From Protea cynaroides (Eukaryota; Streptophyta; Magnoliopsida; Proteales; Proteaceae): 64,000 nucleotides of DNA. A program made the position numbers and the translations under genes. The notes under the pieces are model-generated. The model worked only from the letters and a program-made list of their open reading frames with translations, made no database searches and was not told the origin of the DNA. Shown here one piece after another: positions 34,796-47,112 of this stretch. Every line of letters starts with the position of its first letter. Positions within the stretch are counted from its first letter, which is position 1. The stretch covers positions 16,487,109 to 16,551,108 of the forward strand of contig CM053267.1 in the NCBI GenBank assembly GCA_028583415.1, given 5' to 3'.

Positions 34796-35589
34796 ATTAT
34801 CTAAAAATATTGTTGTATTGAGAAATCCTATCGTTAGTTAATATTTAATGGGGTAAAATGGTCCGTTAACTTAACCATTTTGGTATTTTAGGTATTAAAA
34901 TTTTAACTTTTACCTTTAGTCATCATCAATTAACGGAAATTCATTAATGGAATGCGATTTTTTGTAATTTATTTTGATTTAAAGGGGTGTCTTTGTAATT
35001 GTTTGAAAGATTTAAGGTGTACGTAATTTAAGGACAAACAACAGGGGAGGTACCTATTATTTACTCTTTATTTTTTTAGGTTGTCTTTGGATCCATTTCT
35101 ATTTCTATTTCTATTTCTATTTTTTTATTTTTAATAGAGTTTGGTATCATTTTTTTATACTATTTATGAGAAACAAATATGAAAATTAGCCAAAAATTTG
35201 GTCAAAAACTCTTTTCATCCGTTTTTGCGCATATCTTTAATCAACATATGTTTTTAATGAAGGTAAATTAATAAAAAATTAATTTTTTATAACAATTGTT
35301 CTATGAAATATGATCAAAATATCTTTTAGGGTTATCCTTTAGTGGTAGATGAAAAGTTTAAACTAGCCTTTAGTCCTTTAACCTTTCTTTCTTTCTATTT
35401 TCCCTCTTCTTTCGTTCTATTTTCCCTCTTCTTCCTCCATCGAACCATTTCTATTTGGGAAAGAGAAAAGACGACTCCCTACAGCGAACGACTAAAAGAG
35501 AGAAGACTCCCTTCCCTTTGTTCTTTAATCTCGCATCTCCAACGACATTGCTCCCGATTGCTCTTTACCGACGACGACTGAAGAGAAAG
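34796..35589. other. AT-rich left flank of the MULE gene
   Basis: Low-complexity AT-rich DNA with a (TTTCTA)n run at 35094-35121. GGTTGTCTTTGGATCCATTT at 35079 is a terminal-repeat candidate (see finding). 35380-35580 is CT-rich and may be a 5' untranslated region. Confidence 0.45.
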
Positions 35590-35796
35590 ATGGCAACTGA
35601 AGATGCAATCTATTTGGCATGCTCCATACTCATGATGAATGAAGAGGAAGAGAGGGGTTTCACAGAGAAGACCCATTTTCGTTCCAATTTCGTCAAGCTC
35701 CGGTACTCTTTATCTGGAAAAATCTTTCCAATCAAGTTTGAAACCCATTTTGTTTCCATTCTTCAAGCTAGGGTTCGAGTTTTTTTTTGTGGTTAA
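35590..35796 (+). CDS. Unassigned open frame upstream of the MULE gene
   Basis: The frame starts MATEDAIYLACSILMMNEEE and runs 68 codons to a stop at 35794-35796. It sits in the leader of the mudrA-like gene with ATG after a GA-rich stretch (GAAGAGAAAG). I recognise no family. It could be a small exon, an upstream ORF, or chance. Confidence 0.25.
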   Translation: MATEDAIYLACSILMMNEEEERGFTEKTHFRSNFVKLRYSLSGKIFPIKFETHFVSILQARVRVFFCG

Positions 35797-36378
35797 TATG
35801 CATAAATGATTGCTAAAGCTATGGTGGGAAATTTGTTGTGGTTAAAATGCAGGAGCGATTGTTAAGCTAGGGTTTGGAATTTTTGTTTTTTCATGTTGTG
35901 ATTATCATTCTGTGAAATTTGGAATACTATCGTTTTTTCATGTTGTGATTTATTGTTCTGTGAAATTTGGAAAATTTTGTTTTTTCATGTCCTAATCTCT
36001 AGCAACTTATATCATTATCTCAATTTTTTTTTTTCAGTCAATCCTACTTATCACCCACCATGGTGCTTTAAATTTCATTAAATACCCATCACAGAAAGGC
36101 AGAACCATACATCCATTGACCACAGTGGTCTGCCATTTTCTCCATTAGAATAAAATCCCTCATGGGATTTGGGACCCCATTTCTATTGAGGTTGAGGTCT
36201 AAATTTTTTTTTTTTAATTGCATCCTTCCTTTAGATCTTCAATGACTCCTTTCTTAACTGTATAAGGAAATAGGGAGAACCACAGGTATGAGTTTGCATT
36301 TGTTCTTCCCTTGTTCTGTCTAGCTTGGTAATTTTTCTTCCCCTAACTGAATCTTGGTTTTTATTCACAGTATAAGTA

Positions 36379-37648
36379 ATGGGTGATCCAATCAATTTGA
36401 TTTATGTTTTTGGAAACTATTCTGAGTCCAAGACTACTGATCCGGAGAGGTATGGATACATTGATGTGGTATATGATGCATACACCTTGGTGTGGTTCCC
36501 AAGTCAGTGTCAGTACTGGGCACCCAACCCATTCATTCACCCACGAAGGGGCACGAAAACTGGTCCTAATCCGGCTCTTCTTACAAAGAAAGGCTACAGA
36601 AGCACCTGAATTGCCAGAAAGATATACCAGATGGAAAGACAGTGACATTCTCAGTTAAGGTGTTTCTACCAGATGGTGTTAAAGAACTTGTTTTAGCACG
36701 TGACAAGGATGTAACAAAAATGTTTGAAGAATACAAGAATGAGGATCAACCTATACATTGTTTCATCTATGGAGTTGAGGTCAGTAAGGAATTTTCCATT
36801 GATTATAAAGTCAATGGGTTCAAGAAGGAGCTCATGAAGAGGCTAAAGAAGAGGAAGACTGTAGCTCAGAAGATTGTAGCTGAGAGGACTGTATGTACCC
36901 CTATTGTGAATAGATTTTCCATTACTAGAGTGAGTAACAATATTGGGGACATTAGTAATTCTTCTGTGACCATTCAGGGATGTGGCAGAGATTATATGAA
37001 AAGATCAAGGAAATTTACACCTGGAGCTTCCTCCAGTATGGCAAACATACAGGTACTCGATCTGAGTAGTGATGAAGATGAAGATTGTGTAGGAGATGAT
37101 CATGCAGTTGTTCAGGAAGTAGGAGATGAAAGACTAGGAGATGAGGAAATAGGGGATGAAGGACTAGGAGATGAAGAAGTAGGGGATGAAAGACAACGAG
37201 ATAAGGAAGTAGGAGATGAGTTTGAGGTTCAGGATGAGAGGAGCAGGTACACTGTCAAGCTGAATGCTATGTCTTGTGGCTGTGATTATTGGGAAAGTTC
37301 TGGACTGCCATGTAAGCATGCAAAGCTACCATGGTAGTGAAAAGAAAAAACATTGAAGACTATTGCCATGAATACTACACCACTTACTGATATATGCAGA
37401 CCTATGGTGAATTGATCCGCTCATTTCTAGATCTGGCAGTATTGAAAGTAGAGGAAGGTGATGATGTTGTACAAGCTCCACCATTGAGAAGTTTAACTGG
37501 GAGTCCTCGTCAAAATAGAAGAAGAGAAGCTAAAGAACCAGTAGCTTCGGATTTTAGGAGGAGATCAAGAACTGGTAGATGTGTGAACTGCAAACAAATT
37601 GGCCATAACAAAAGAACTTGTCAATTGACACCTGTTAGAGGGAAATAA
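36379..37648 (+). pseudogene. mudrA-like MULE transposase remnant: N-terminal domain, SWIM finger, CCHC knuckle
   Basis: MULE transposases cut and join element ends. The N-terminal part (MGDPINLIYVFGNY; after a frame change, LVLARDKDVTKMFEEYKN) fits the MULE N-terminal region. It passes directly into a basic stretch, an acidic GDE(E/R) repeat (about 37105-37220) and a SWIM zinc finger (CGCDYWESSGLPCKH, 37278-37322). After a stop come IEDYCHEYY and a CCHC knuckle (CVNCKQIGHNKRTC, about 37579-37620). The DDE catalytic core normally found before SWIM, several hundred residues, is missing. Frameshifts and stops confirm decay. The copy is non-autonomous. Confidence 0.8.
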
Positions 37649-37733
37649 AGAGTAAAGGTATTATTACTACCTTTGCAGTTAGGTGCAAAATTGTCTTCTT
37701 ATTACTTACCTTAAATTTTGTTTGTTTTATGTA

Positions 37734-37913
37734 GAGAAAAAGAATGGCCAATGAAGTGGATGGCATCTCCCGTTCTCCCATGCAAAAAAGATCATCACAA
37801 AAAACTACTACCCCAAATGCTACCAACATTCAAGCCGAACTGAAGGAGAAAAAAGCAGAGAAGGCAACACAGAATAGGAAAAGAGCTAGAAGCAATGACG
37901 AAAGAATTGGATG
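37734..37913 (+). pseudogene. Possible 3' exon of the mudrA-like gene
   Basis: AAAG|GTATTATTAC near 37657 and TTTTATGTAG|AGAAAAAGAATGG near 37733 could bound an intron. The frame that follows encodes lysine/arginine-rich RKRMANEVDGISRSPMQKRS, then AELKEKKAEKATQNRKRARS to a TGA near 37911. A basic tail of this kind is common in MULE proteins. Splice sites are by eye. Confidence 0.4.
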
Positions 37914-38097
37914 ACTTTTTATGTCTATTTTACATTTGGATGAGGAAGTTTATTGGATGACTATAAAAGTAACAGTTGGATGAATTTTTATGGTTTCAGT
38001 TACTGTTCTAAACTTTGGATGATTCTTTATGTTTTGGTTATGGTTTTGTTGGATGACTGAAAAAGTCATTTTAGGATGAACAGTGATGGTTTCAGAC
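37914..38097 (+). repeat. TTGGATGA-type short direct repeats, continued after the solo LTR at 40180-40345
   Basis: GGATGA(C/A)T recurs about seven times here with T-rich spacers (TTTTTATG, AAAAAGT), then again at 40219-40350, including two copies of GACTCC(C/A)TTTTTATGTTGAA, ATTGTTGTTTGCAG. The solo LTR 38098-40174 sits inside this tract. Confidence 0.75.
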
Positions 38098-40174
38098 TGT
38101 AAGAACCATACTCTGAAAACCTGGTCTAACTTATGATTTACGTTGTGACAGGCTCCCAATCATAACAGGACCGGAAGGCAAGGCTGAGTGACCAACCATG
38201 ATGTCCAAGTATGAGAAACGATACTCAAAAACTCAATTTTTACATACCGGTCTCACTCAGAGTAAGACTGGTATGTGCAACTGGTATGTGTGTACGAGTG
38301 TGGACAGACTCCAGTGGGTCTCACACTCCAAATTTGAGTTTAGGAAACCTTTTAGACGTAGGAGACCATTCTAAATATATGCATCATTCCTTCTCTTTAG
38401 ATCCTTTCCAAAAACTCTCAAACCCTAGAGCCATCTAGAAGAGATCTAAGAAGGAGCAAAGAGGAAGGAGGTTGTGCGAGAAAGGATTTTCCTTTGGAGG
38501 AGAGCACCGCCATTCAATAAACACTTGTAAGTGCTTAACCTCTGTATTGATGTTGGGATTACATATCAAAACCATGAAACGGCATAATGATCCAAAACCC
38601 TAGAACTGTAAAACCTTAGTCCGCATTGGAATCCATCATGAGAAAGATGGAAACGTTGTTCTACGATGTTAAACGATAAGTAGTCTAACCCTAATAAGTA
38701 TCCTTACCTTAGAATGGTGTAGGAGGGACCCTGAAACAAAGCCGATGACTAATGGAAGAAGGAGGTCTGAAAAACCGAGTCTTGGACCCATACCGGTTGG
38801 ACAAAGAGTTCTTGCGGTATGCTATACCGCAGGGCATACCGGCTGGACTCAAGTCCTGAGGTATGGTCTTATGGTATATATCTCTGACACATACCGGCTT
38901 GACAAAGAGCCTGCAGTGTGTTCCTGCTGTATATACCGTAGGCACATACCAGCCTAACTATAGTGAGTGGATATTGTGATGCAGAGCAGACTTGCAATCA
39001 CGCGTCAGGTAAGGGACAAGACCCCAAACCCTAACTAACTAATAAATAGTAAACCTTTGTATCTGTATCTATATTTGTATCTATTGCTTGTTGCCTGTGC
39101 ATATCACATGTCATCTTGTTATTTAATTTTATTATATGTTCATGCATATTCATATGCTAGGGATGATGTTCGTTAGGCATGTGAATGTTTTCATTAGTGT
39201 GTGGAATGTAAAGGGGAGTGTAGCTCTGGATATATCCTCACACTAACACTTTTTCGTATCGCCGTCTACCTTAACGAGCTTGGTGCGAATAGGGTATCAG
39301 GGGGAGGACATGGGATTGTGGCTCAGCCTGCCCACCAGACTCAAGAGTTATCTCTATGTCGTAGGGAGTAGTGATGGGATAGGGCCATAGATACTGTGAT
39401 GACATATAAGACTGGTTAGAAATAGAACCCACTTGCAAGCCCTGCCCAACAGGGGTTTAGGTGTTGGTGCGGTATGGGGTATCAGAGGGAGGACGTGGGA
39501 TGGTGGTTCTGCCTGCCTGCTAGACTCTAACTCTATCTCTATATCGAAGTGAGTGAAGTGGGGCAACAATAGTAGTGTAGATCAGAGTCTGACTGTTGGG
39601 TGTGCTCACACTCTCGTGCATGGAGGTGCGGTGGCCACCAAACCTTACCATTAGATTTTGCAAGTTTTACCTGACCCAATTGTAATGTTATCTCATGCAT
39701 TTTGTATGTTGCATTGTCTTCTATTTTACTGAGCTAAGTTGTGAGCTCATCCCGTATATATATACTCTTTTTCAAATGTTGATGCAGGTTACACTGTTGA
39801 GGACTTCATGGCTGCTCCAGGTTATGGTACAGTGGCTACTATAGATTCACAGATAGTGGAAGACAAACATGATGCCTCATACGAGTGCTCTTACCATGTG
39901 TTCCTTTAGAGTTATTTATTTATTCTTTCAATTGGGTACAGACAATGTATTAATTTATTATTTATGATTGTGGATGCCGGCAAAATTGGAATAATTATTT
40001 ATTACAATTAGAAACTCAGTTCATTTATTATTAGATTCCACTGCTATATTTCTTTGATTATGATTAGTTTGCTTGGAATGGTTTGTTGACATGGTCTATT
40101 GAGATCCTGATGTAAGCGCTGGTTTGGAGACGGTTCACTCACACTTTTGGTTCAGTCGGAATTGTGGTGTGACA
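38098..40174 (+). repeat. Solo LTR, family 2, TSD CAGAC
   Basis: It starts TGTAAGAACCATACTC and ends AATTGTGGTGTGACA (2077 bp). CAGAC precedes (38093-38097) and follows (40175-40179), so insertion was complete and the interior was lost by LTR-LTR recombination. The layout resembles that of the A and B LTRs, but the inverted motifs are ACCGGTATG-like. It has the mini-ORF at 39778-39909. Confidence 0.93.
39778..39909 (+). other. Conserved LTR mini-ORF, copy in the family 2 solo LTR
   Basis: 132 bp (44 codons), open, encoding VDAGYTVEDFMAAPGYGTVA and ending HDASYECSYHVFL with TAG. It follows AATGTTGATGCAG|GT. One codon shorter than the family 1 and 3 copies, with no other length change. Confidence 0.6.
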
Positions 40175-40179
40175 CAGAC

Positions 40180-40646
40180 TCCCTTTTTATGTTGAAATTG
40201 TTGTTTGCAGCAATGGTTTTGGATGACTGTAAAAGTTACTTTAGGATGAACAGTGATGGTTTTGGATGACTGTAACAGATCAGTTATGTTTCAGACTCCA
40301 TTTTTATGTTGAAATTGTTGTTTGCAGTGATGGTTTTGGATGGTTTTGGTAGTGATGTTCAATTGTAACCCAATATACACATAATGAGGGATCAAGAAAA
40401 TGATTATCTTCAGTTACATATTACAGAGGTGATATAATTGGGATTTCAAATTTCACCTTCAGGCCTTGTTGTTCAGATACTATTATAGCAAAGAAACCTA
40501 AATATAAGTGAGTCGATCACCTAAGCTGGAACAATCACTTTTTTCACAAATTTGAAACAAGATTGGCTACCAACATTTAACATAAAGTCATATTACATTG
40601 AAGTTCTCCATTGTCAAAAAATTGCTCAACCAAACATGATGGGCAA
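40180..40646. other. MULE interior between the two convergent genes
   Basis: GGATGA repeats to about 40350, then AT-rich DNA forming the 3' end of the minus-strand GRF gene. No further gene seen. Confidence 0.5.
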
Positions 40647-40946
40647 TCATACTTTTACAAAGACAACAATAAACACTACAACACAAAAAGCAAATGTTAA
40701 TTGGCACATTGTCTTCAAATCTACAACCAACTTCTCTAAGTTCTCCAATTTCTTCACAATTGTCTTCGGAGAGCGGATACTGTTGTTCAAACTTTGCAAT
40801 TCATTGCCATTGTCCACCATGTCATTTTTCACTTCTTCTCCCATAGGAGAACACCAACGAAAAAAATTGCAATGCTTGTTCAGACAACAATAATAAAGCA
40901 TATTCTTATTCTGTTTCGACTCTGAAATCTTTACTGCTACTCTTAG

Positions 40947-43291
40947 TGTCACACCCCAATTCTGGTCTAACCAAATTAGTGTGATGGACCGCCAATAAAT
41001 CAACGGTTCAACCAGGATCTCGCATAGGTCGTACCCAGCATATCAAACCACACACACATTCCATAGTAATAATCAGAGGTAATAAACAAATAAGCAGAAG
41101 TCTTACAGATAATGAACTGAGTGTCTAACAATGATAATAAATAATTAATCTAATTATCTCCAAAACTCAAGACATAAAAATAATTAATCCATTACATGTT
41201 ATAGTAGTCAAACATAGCTAAACTAATCGTAAACACAGTGGTTGCACTCGCATGAAGAATCATGCGTCTCCTCCCTTAATTCCACGTCCATCGCCGCTAC
41301 ATGTCCATACATCGATGCACTCATATAATCTTCAATAGTAGGTCCTACATCATCAACTAAAAATATTCGACGTCGAAAGGGTGAGCACACATCATGGCTC
41401 AGCGAGCAAACAAAACAATACGACAAACATATGCATGCATTTAATTCATATCTTTGGTCTAGTTTTTAAGTTTGCAATGTGCTATAGAAAGGTTTGGTGG
41501 CCCCCGCACCTCTATATACAAGTGTGGGAATCCGCATAATAGATCAAACACCATTGTTGTCCCACATGCACCCATCATGGAATAAAGATAGAGTTAAAGT
41601 GTCTGGATCACACACCGCCAACACTTCACCTGATGCCCTATCCATACCAACACGTAAGCCCCTATTAGCAAGGGCTTGCAAACTGGGCTCGCAACTAACC
41701 AATCCTAATGCCAAACAGTGTATCCAAGGCCTCACCCCAGCATTTCTCAATACGTCCATAGAGATAGAGCTAAGGCCCCCCGGCAGAGTCAAAGACTACA
41801 CTGTCCGAGACCACCTCCCCTGATGCCCCACAACATAATAGTTTTGCTAAGGTAATGGCAATACGACGATGTCAGAGAACAAGACTTGAGTAGAGATAGA
41901 GCTAGAGTCTGGTGACTAGGTCAAATACCACAATGCTAAGTCCTCCCCCGGATGCTCCACTCGCATCAAGTACACTAACCACACACACATAATCACATGC
42001 CTATTCCTAGCATCATCATCATCATCATATTATAAATAGACATAAATAAATATACATAAACAGTAATAACAGGAATATTGGATGACATGTGAGATGCACA
42101 CTACAAACATACAAGTATAAAATCAATCATGGCATTGGACTCAATAAGTAAAATAGCTTGTTATTAGCCAATTAGTTTAGGTCTTGTTCCCTCACCTGTT
42201 AACAAAACTTGATCTCCTTCCAAGCCTTGTAATTCTCTTTGAATCGATTTAATAACCTAAAAGTTATATGAATTTAAGTTAGGGTTCATATGTAATATGT
42301 TACAGTAGTCAAAAATCGAAATAGAGCATTGATATGTGTCTGATTGGTCCTATGGTCTCATACTGTATCGACTTTACTGCCTATGGTCGATACCCTACGG
42401 TCGCATATGGTGCGACCGTAGCTGTGACCATATGGTTTCTAAAATCTTCCCGAATGCCTATGGTCAATCCTCTGGTCATGCTGGTCATGCTATGGTCGAC
42501 CGTAGCTGCGACCTTGAGATTTCTGGTCACAGACTACATGCAATTCGAGTTCTTCCTGTGTCAATTCCTCTACTCTTCAATTGGATTTATCCTAAGGTCA
42601 TCCTATGACCATCATTAGTAGTTTCTTATCAATCCTAATCATCAAACTCATCCCTCATGGTTATCCTTAGGATTTTCTCAAGGAATCATATAGATCATAA
42701 TAGGTTGATATCTCCTAACCTCCATAGAAGTTTTATTCCTTAGAGTTTACATCTCCATATATTTGGTTCATACCTTTGCCTTTGATAAAGAGTCAATCTT
42801 TTCTCAGCAAAATCCTCTCCTTAATCTCCTTAGTCTTTTCTTCTTCTCCTTCTCTTCCCTTCTCTTTTTCTAGGGTTTACTAATGTTCTAAAAGAGTGAA
42901 AAAGGATTGAGGGACATCCTTTATATAGAGAAAAACTATCCATATAGAGTCATCTTTCAATTAGGAAAGAACTCCTCCTCAAATTAGGAAAGTTGCCAAC
43001 TCAGAGTCTGATCTGGATTCTCATGGTCGATGGCTACGATCGCAGAACCCATCGATCGTAGGGTTGAAATCATCGATCGTAGGGTCCTGGATCAGTGACC
43101 ATTGTTTCTTTCCATATGATCGATCGTACCTACCCAAGTATGCGACTATATGCATACAGTTTTGGATGTTGAGTCGATTTTTATACCTAGTTTGTGATCC
43201 ATCTTCACACGCTCGGTCCACTTGGTCTAGGAATGATGGGAAGACCTGGCACGACACGGCTAGACCAAGTTAGTGGAGTGCGGGTCTTACA
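40947..43291 (-). repeat. Solo LTR, family 3, inside the GRF gene
   Basis: On the + strand it starts TGTCACACCCCAATTC and ends GCGGGTCTTACA (2345 bp). The flanking pentamers are CTTAG (40942-40946) and CTTAA (43292-43296), a duplication with one later change. Two clusters of GGTCGA/ACGGTCG motifs (42350-42530 and 43020-43150) flank a T/C-rich segment. It carries the mini-ORF at 41223-41357. Confidence 0.9.
41223..41357 (-). other. Conserved LTR mini-ORF, copy in the family 3 solo LTR
   Basis: 135 bp, open, encoding VDDVGPTIEDYMSASMYGHV and ending HDSSCECNHCVYD with TAG. It is part of a 67-codon frame starting at 41426. The site before it reads GATGATGTAG|GA. Confidence 0.6.
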
Positions 43292-43368
43292 CTTAAGCCA
43301 CATGTACAATTGATGTCTTGAAACCTAAACGGCTTAGAGTTGATGGAGTTAGAACTCAATGAAGCCAT

Positions 43369-43748
43369 CCATCTTGGGTTTCCCTACTCTTTAACAAGAG
43401 AATTCCTATCAATAATAAAGAAATGAAATACTAAATAAATAGAATATAAATAGTAAAAAATTCGCATTACACACAACTAGTTGTTGAACTCTTCCCTGTT
43501 GTATGTTACAAAACTCAATTTGCAGAAATGGGTTTTATTAGTGACCCATTTCTCCATGTTTTTGCAATGGATTTCTCGTAGATCGAAGAAGCAGGAAGAA
43601 GAAAACAAACAAAATAGGTGGGATTTTGTTTTCAGAGATGGACCGAGTAAGAGAGAAATAAAGGGAGTGCACTACGGGATGGTTGCTTTAAAGCAGCCAT
43701 ACCATCGTCGTCCCAACCCATTTTCTTTTTCTGAAAAACACTATCGCA
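43369..43748. other. 5' region of the GRF gene
   Basis: Read on the minus strand, TTATTGATAG|GAATTCTC (about 43397) is a possible splice acceptor ahead of the ATG, preceded by an AT-rich intron-like stretch. The upstream exon would lie near 43560-43700 or beyond the LTR at 43754. No other gene. Confidence 0.4.
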
Positions 43749-44038
43749 AGATGTGTCACACCCCAATTTCGACTGAACCAGAAGTGTGAGTGAACATTCA
43801 CTATACCAACAGTTCACACCAGGATCTCGATAAGACTGTATCCACTTACATAAACCATTGCATATAACCATAATCAGAATATAAATAGATACAGCGGAAG
43901 TTTTAAATTAAATGAGTTGAGTATTCTATTGATACTAAAATAAATTATCTCAATTATTCAATAAACCAAAATGTAAATAAATATTTTTACATAGTTTATA
44001 AAATTCAATTGAAATAAAATAACTAAATCAATAACATC

Positions 44039-44170
44039 CTATAGGTACACGCAGTAAGGGCACTAGCATGAAGCGTCATGCTCGTCCTCCCTTGCTTGCA
44101 CTTTCAAGGCAGCAACACGTCCATACACTTGAGCATCCACGTAGTCCTCCACAGTATAGCCTGTATCAAC
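44039..44170 (-). pseudogene. LTR mini-ORF copy with one internal stop
   Basis: 132 bp in the same frame layout as 39778-39909: VDTGYTVEDYVDAQVYGRVA, then DEHDASC, TAG, CPYCVYL and the terminal TAG. It has the same length as the other family 2 copy, with a nonsense change near the end. Confidence 0.55.
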
Positions 44171-44780
44171 ATCTAAAAAAATTGGTGTATATACAAGGGT
44201 AAGCTCACAACTTAGCTCAGTAAGAAAATCAGACAATACAACAACAATATGCATGAATAACATTCACATTTGGTCTGGTATACTTGCACTATGCTATGGT
44301 AAGATTTGGCTGCCACTGCACCTTCATGCATGAGAGTGTGAGCACGCCCAACGGATCACACATTGTTGTCGCCCCACATCACTCACTCCGGTATAGAGAT
44401 AAAGCTAGAGTCTGGTAGGCAAGTTGCGCCTCCATCCCACATCCTCCCCCTAATACCCTCTATCGTACCAACACCTACACCCCTATTAGCGAGGGCTTGC
44501 AAGTAGGTTCATCACTAACCAATCCTATATGTCATCACAGTAGGCCTTATCCCAGCACAGCTCCCTATGGCATAGAGGTGGGGCTCGAGTCTAGTGGTCA
44601 GGCCAGAGACCACAGTATCATGTCCTCCCCCTGATACCCTATCGGTACCAAGCATGTTAAGATAGTAGCGATACGAAAAGGTGCCAGTATGAAGAATGAT
44701 CCAAGACCCCAGGCCCTTCCCATTCCACACACCAATGAAAACATTCACACGTCTAACACACAATCCTAGCATAGCGAGTA

Positions 44781-47112
44781 TGTCACACCCCAATTCTGAT
44801 ATAACCAGATTAGTGTGATGAACCGCCAATAAACCAACGGTTCAACTAGGATCTCGTATAGGTCGTACCCACCATGTCAAACCACACACACATTCCACAG
44901 TAATAATTAGAGGTAATGAACAAATAAGCGAAAGTCTTATAGATAATGAACTGAGTATCTAACAATGATAAATAATTACTTAATCCAGTTATCTTTAAAT
45001 GACTCAAGACATAAAAGTAAATAATCCATTACATGTTCCAATAATCAAATATAGCTAAACTAATCGAATATGCACTGATTGCACTCGCATGATGAATCAT
45101 GCGCATCTTCAATAGCTTCTACGTCCATGGCCGCAACGTGTCCATACATCGGTGCATTCACGTAATCTTCAACAGTAAGACCTGCATCATCAACTAAAAA
45201 TATTCGATGTCGAAAGGGTGAACACACATCATGGCTTAGTGAGCAAACAAAACAATGCGACAAACATATGCATGCATTGAATTCATATCTTTGGTCTGGT
45301 TTTAAGTTTACAATGTGCTATAGAAAAGTTTGGTGGCTCCCACACCTCTATACACGAGTGTGTGAATCTGCCCAATGGATCAAACACCATTGCCGTCCCA
45401 CATGTACCCACCATGGAATAGAGATAGAGATAAAGTGTCCGGATCACACACCGCCAATACTTCCCCTGATGCCCTACCCATACCAACACGTAAGCCCCTA
45501 TTGGCGAGGGCTTGCAAACTGGGCTCGCAACTAACCAATCCTAATGCCAAATAGTGTATTAAAGGCCTCACCCTAGCATCCCTCAATACATCCATAGAGA
45601 TAGAGCTAAGGCCCCCCGGCAGAGTCGAAAACTACACGATCCGAGACCACCTCCCCTAATGCCCTACGATGTAATAGTTCTGCTAAGATAATGACGATAC
45701 GACGATGTCAAAGAACATGACTTGAGTAGAGATAGAGTTAGAGTCTGGTGACTAGGTCAAAGACCACAATGCCACGTCCTCCCCCTGATGCTCCACTCGC
45801 ATCAAGCACACTAACCACACACACATAATCACATGCCTATTCCTAGCATCATTATCATCATCATATTATAAATAGACATAAAAAATATGCATGGGTAGTA
45901 ATAACAAGAATATTGGATGACATGTGAGATGCACACTACAAACTTACAAGCATAGAATCAATCATGGCATTAGACTCAATAAGTAAAATAGCTTGTTATT
46001 AGCCAATTAATTTAGGTCTTGTTCCCTCACATGTTAACAAACCTCGATCTCCTTCCAAGCCTTGTAATTCTATTTGAACGATTTTATAGCCTAAAAGTTA
46101 TATGAATTTAAGTTAGGGTTCATATGTAACATGTTACAGTAGTCAAAAATCAAAATAGAGCATTGATATGTGTCTGATTGGTCCTATGGTCTCATACTGT
46201 GTCAACCTTACTGCTTACGGTCGATACCCTACGGTCACATATGGTGCGATCGTAGTTGCGACCATATGATTTCTGAAATCTTTTCGAATGCCTATGGTCG
46301 ATCCTCTGGTCATGCTGGTCATGCTATGGTCAACCGTAGCTGTGACCTTGAGATTTCTGGTCATAGACTACATGCAATTCGAGTTCTTCTTGTGTTAATT
46401 TCTCTACTCTTCAATTGAGTTTATCCTAAGGTCATTCTATGACCATCATTAGTAGTTTCTTATGAACCCTAATCATCAAACTCATCCTTCATGGTTATCC
46501 TTGGGATTTTCTCAAGGAATCACATAGATCATAATAGGTTGATATCTCCTAACCTCCATAGAAGTCTTATTCCTTAGAGTTTATATCTCTAGAGATTTAG
46601 TTCATACCTTTGCCTGTGATAAAAAACCAATCTCTTCTCAGCAAAATCCTCTCCTTAGCCTTTTCTTCTTCTCCTTCTCTTCCCTTCTCTTTCTCTAGGG
46701 TTTATTAATGTTCTAAAAGAGTGAAAAATGACTGAGGGACATCCTTTACATAGAGGAAAACTCTCCATATAGAGTCCTCTTTCAATTAGGAAAGAACTCC
46801 TCAAATTAGGAATGTTCCCAATTCGGAGTCTGATCTGGGGTCTCACGGTCGATGGCTACGGTGGTAGAACCCGTTGATCGTAGGGTCGAAAACATCGACC
46901 GTAGGGTCATTGATCAGTGACCATTGTTTCTTTCCATATGGTCGACCGTACCTACCTAGGTATGTGACCCTACGTATACTTTTGAGCATTTTAACTCGAT
47001 TCATACTTGGTTTTATGATCCATCTTCACACGATCGGTCCACTTGGTCCAGCTATGATGGGAAGACCTGGCATGACACAGTTAGACTAAGTTAGTGGAGT
47101 GCGGGTCTTACA
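44781..47112 (-). repeat. Solo LTR, family 3, nested in the 43754-48270 LTR, TSD GAGTA
   Basis: It starts TGTCACACCCCAATTCTG and ends GCGGGTCTTACA (2332 bp). GAGTA flanks it exactly (44776-44780, 47113-47117). It closely resembles 40947-43291 throughout. It is the younger of this pair of nested LTRs. Confidence 0.95.
45060..45194 (-). other. Conserved LTR mini-ORF, copy in the nested family 3 solo LTR
   Basis: 135 bp, open, encoding VDDAGLTVEDYVNAPMYGHV and ending HDSSCECNQCIFD with TAG, after GATGATGCAG|GT. Confidence 0.6.

Larger units (their letters stand above)
40647..43368 (-). pseudogene. GRF zinc-finger, coiled-coil, membrane protein gene of the MULE, split by a solo LTR
   Basis: The first part (ATG at 43368 down to 43292) encodes MASLSSNSINSKPFRFQDIN and CTCG; the second (40946 to 40647) continues with KNMLYYCCLNKHCNFFRWC. 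Together they show the CxC...C...C spacing and FFxW of the GRF finger. A leucine/lysine-rich coiled coil and a hydrophobic tail (FAFCVVVFIVVFV) follow, to a stop at 40647. The frame is continuous if the LTR 40947-43291 and one duplicated pentamer are ignored. About 120 residues. Small GRF proteins of this build often accompany plant MULEs. No other damage is seen, so the LTR may be the only lesion. Confidence 0.75.

Noticed and set aside
42334..42618. Overlapping + strand frames of 94 and 90 codons in the family 3 LTR
   Set aside because: They arise in the inverted GGTCGA cluster, and the sister LTR (46170-46418) keeps only one of the frames, truncated. Unlike the mini-ORF, length is not conserved.
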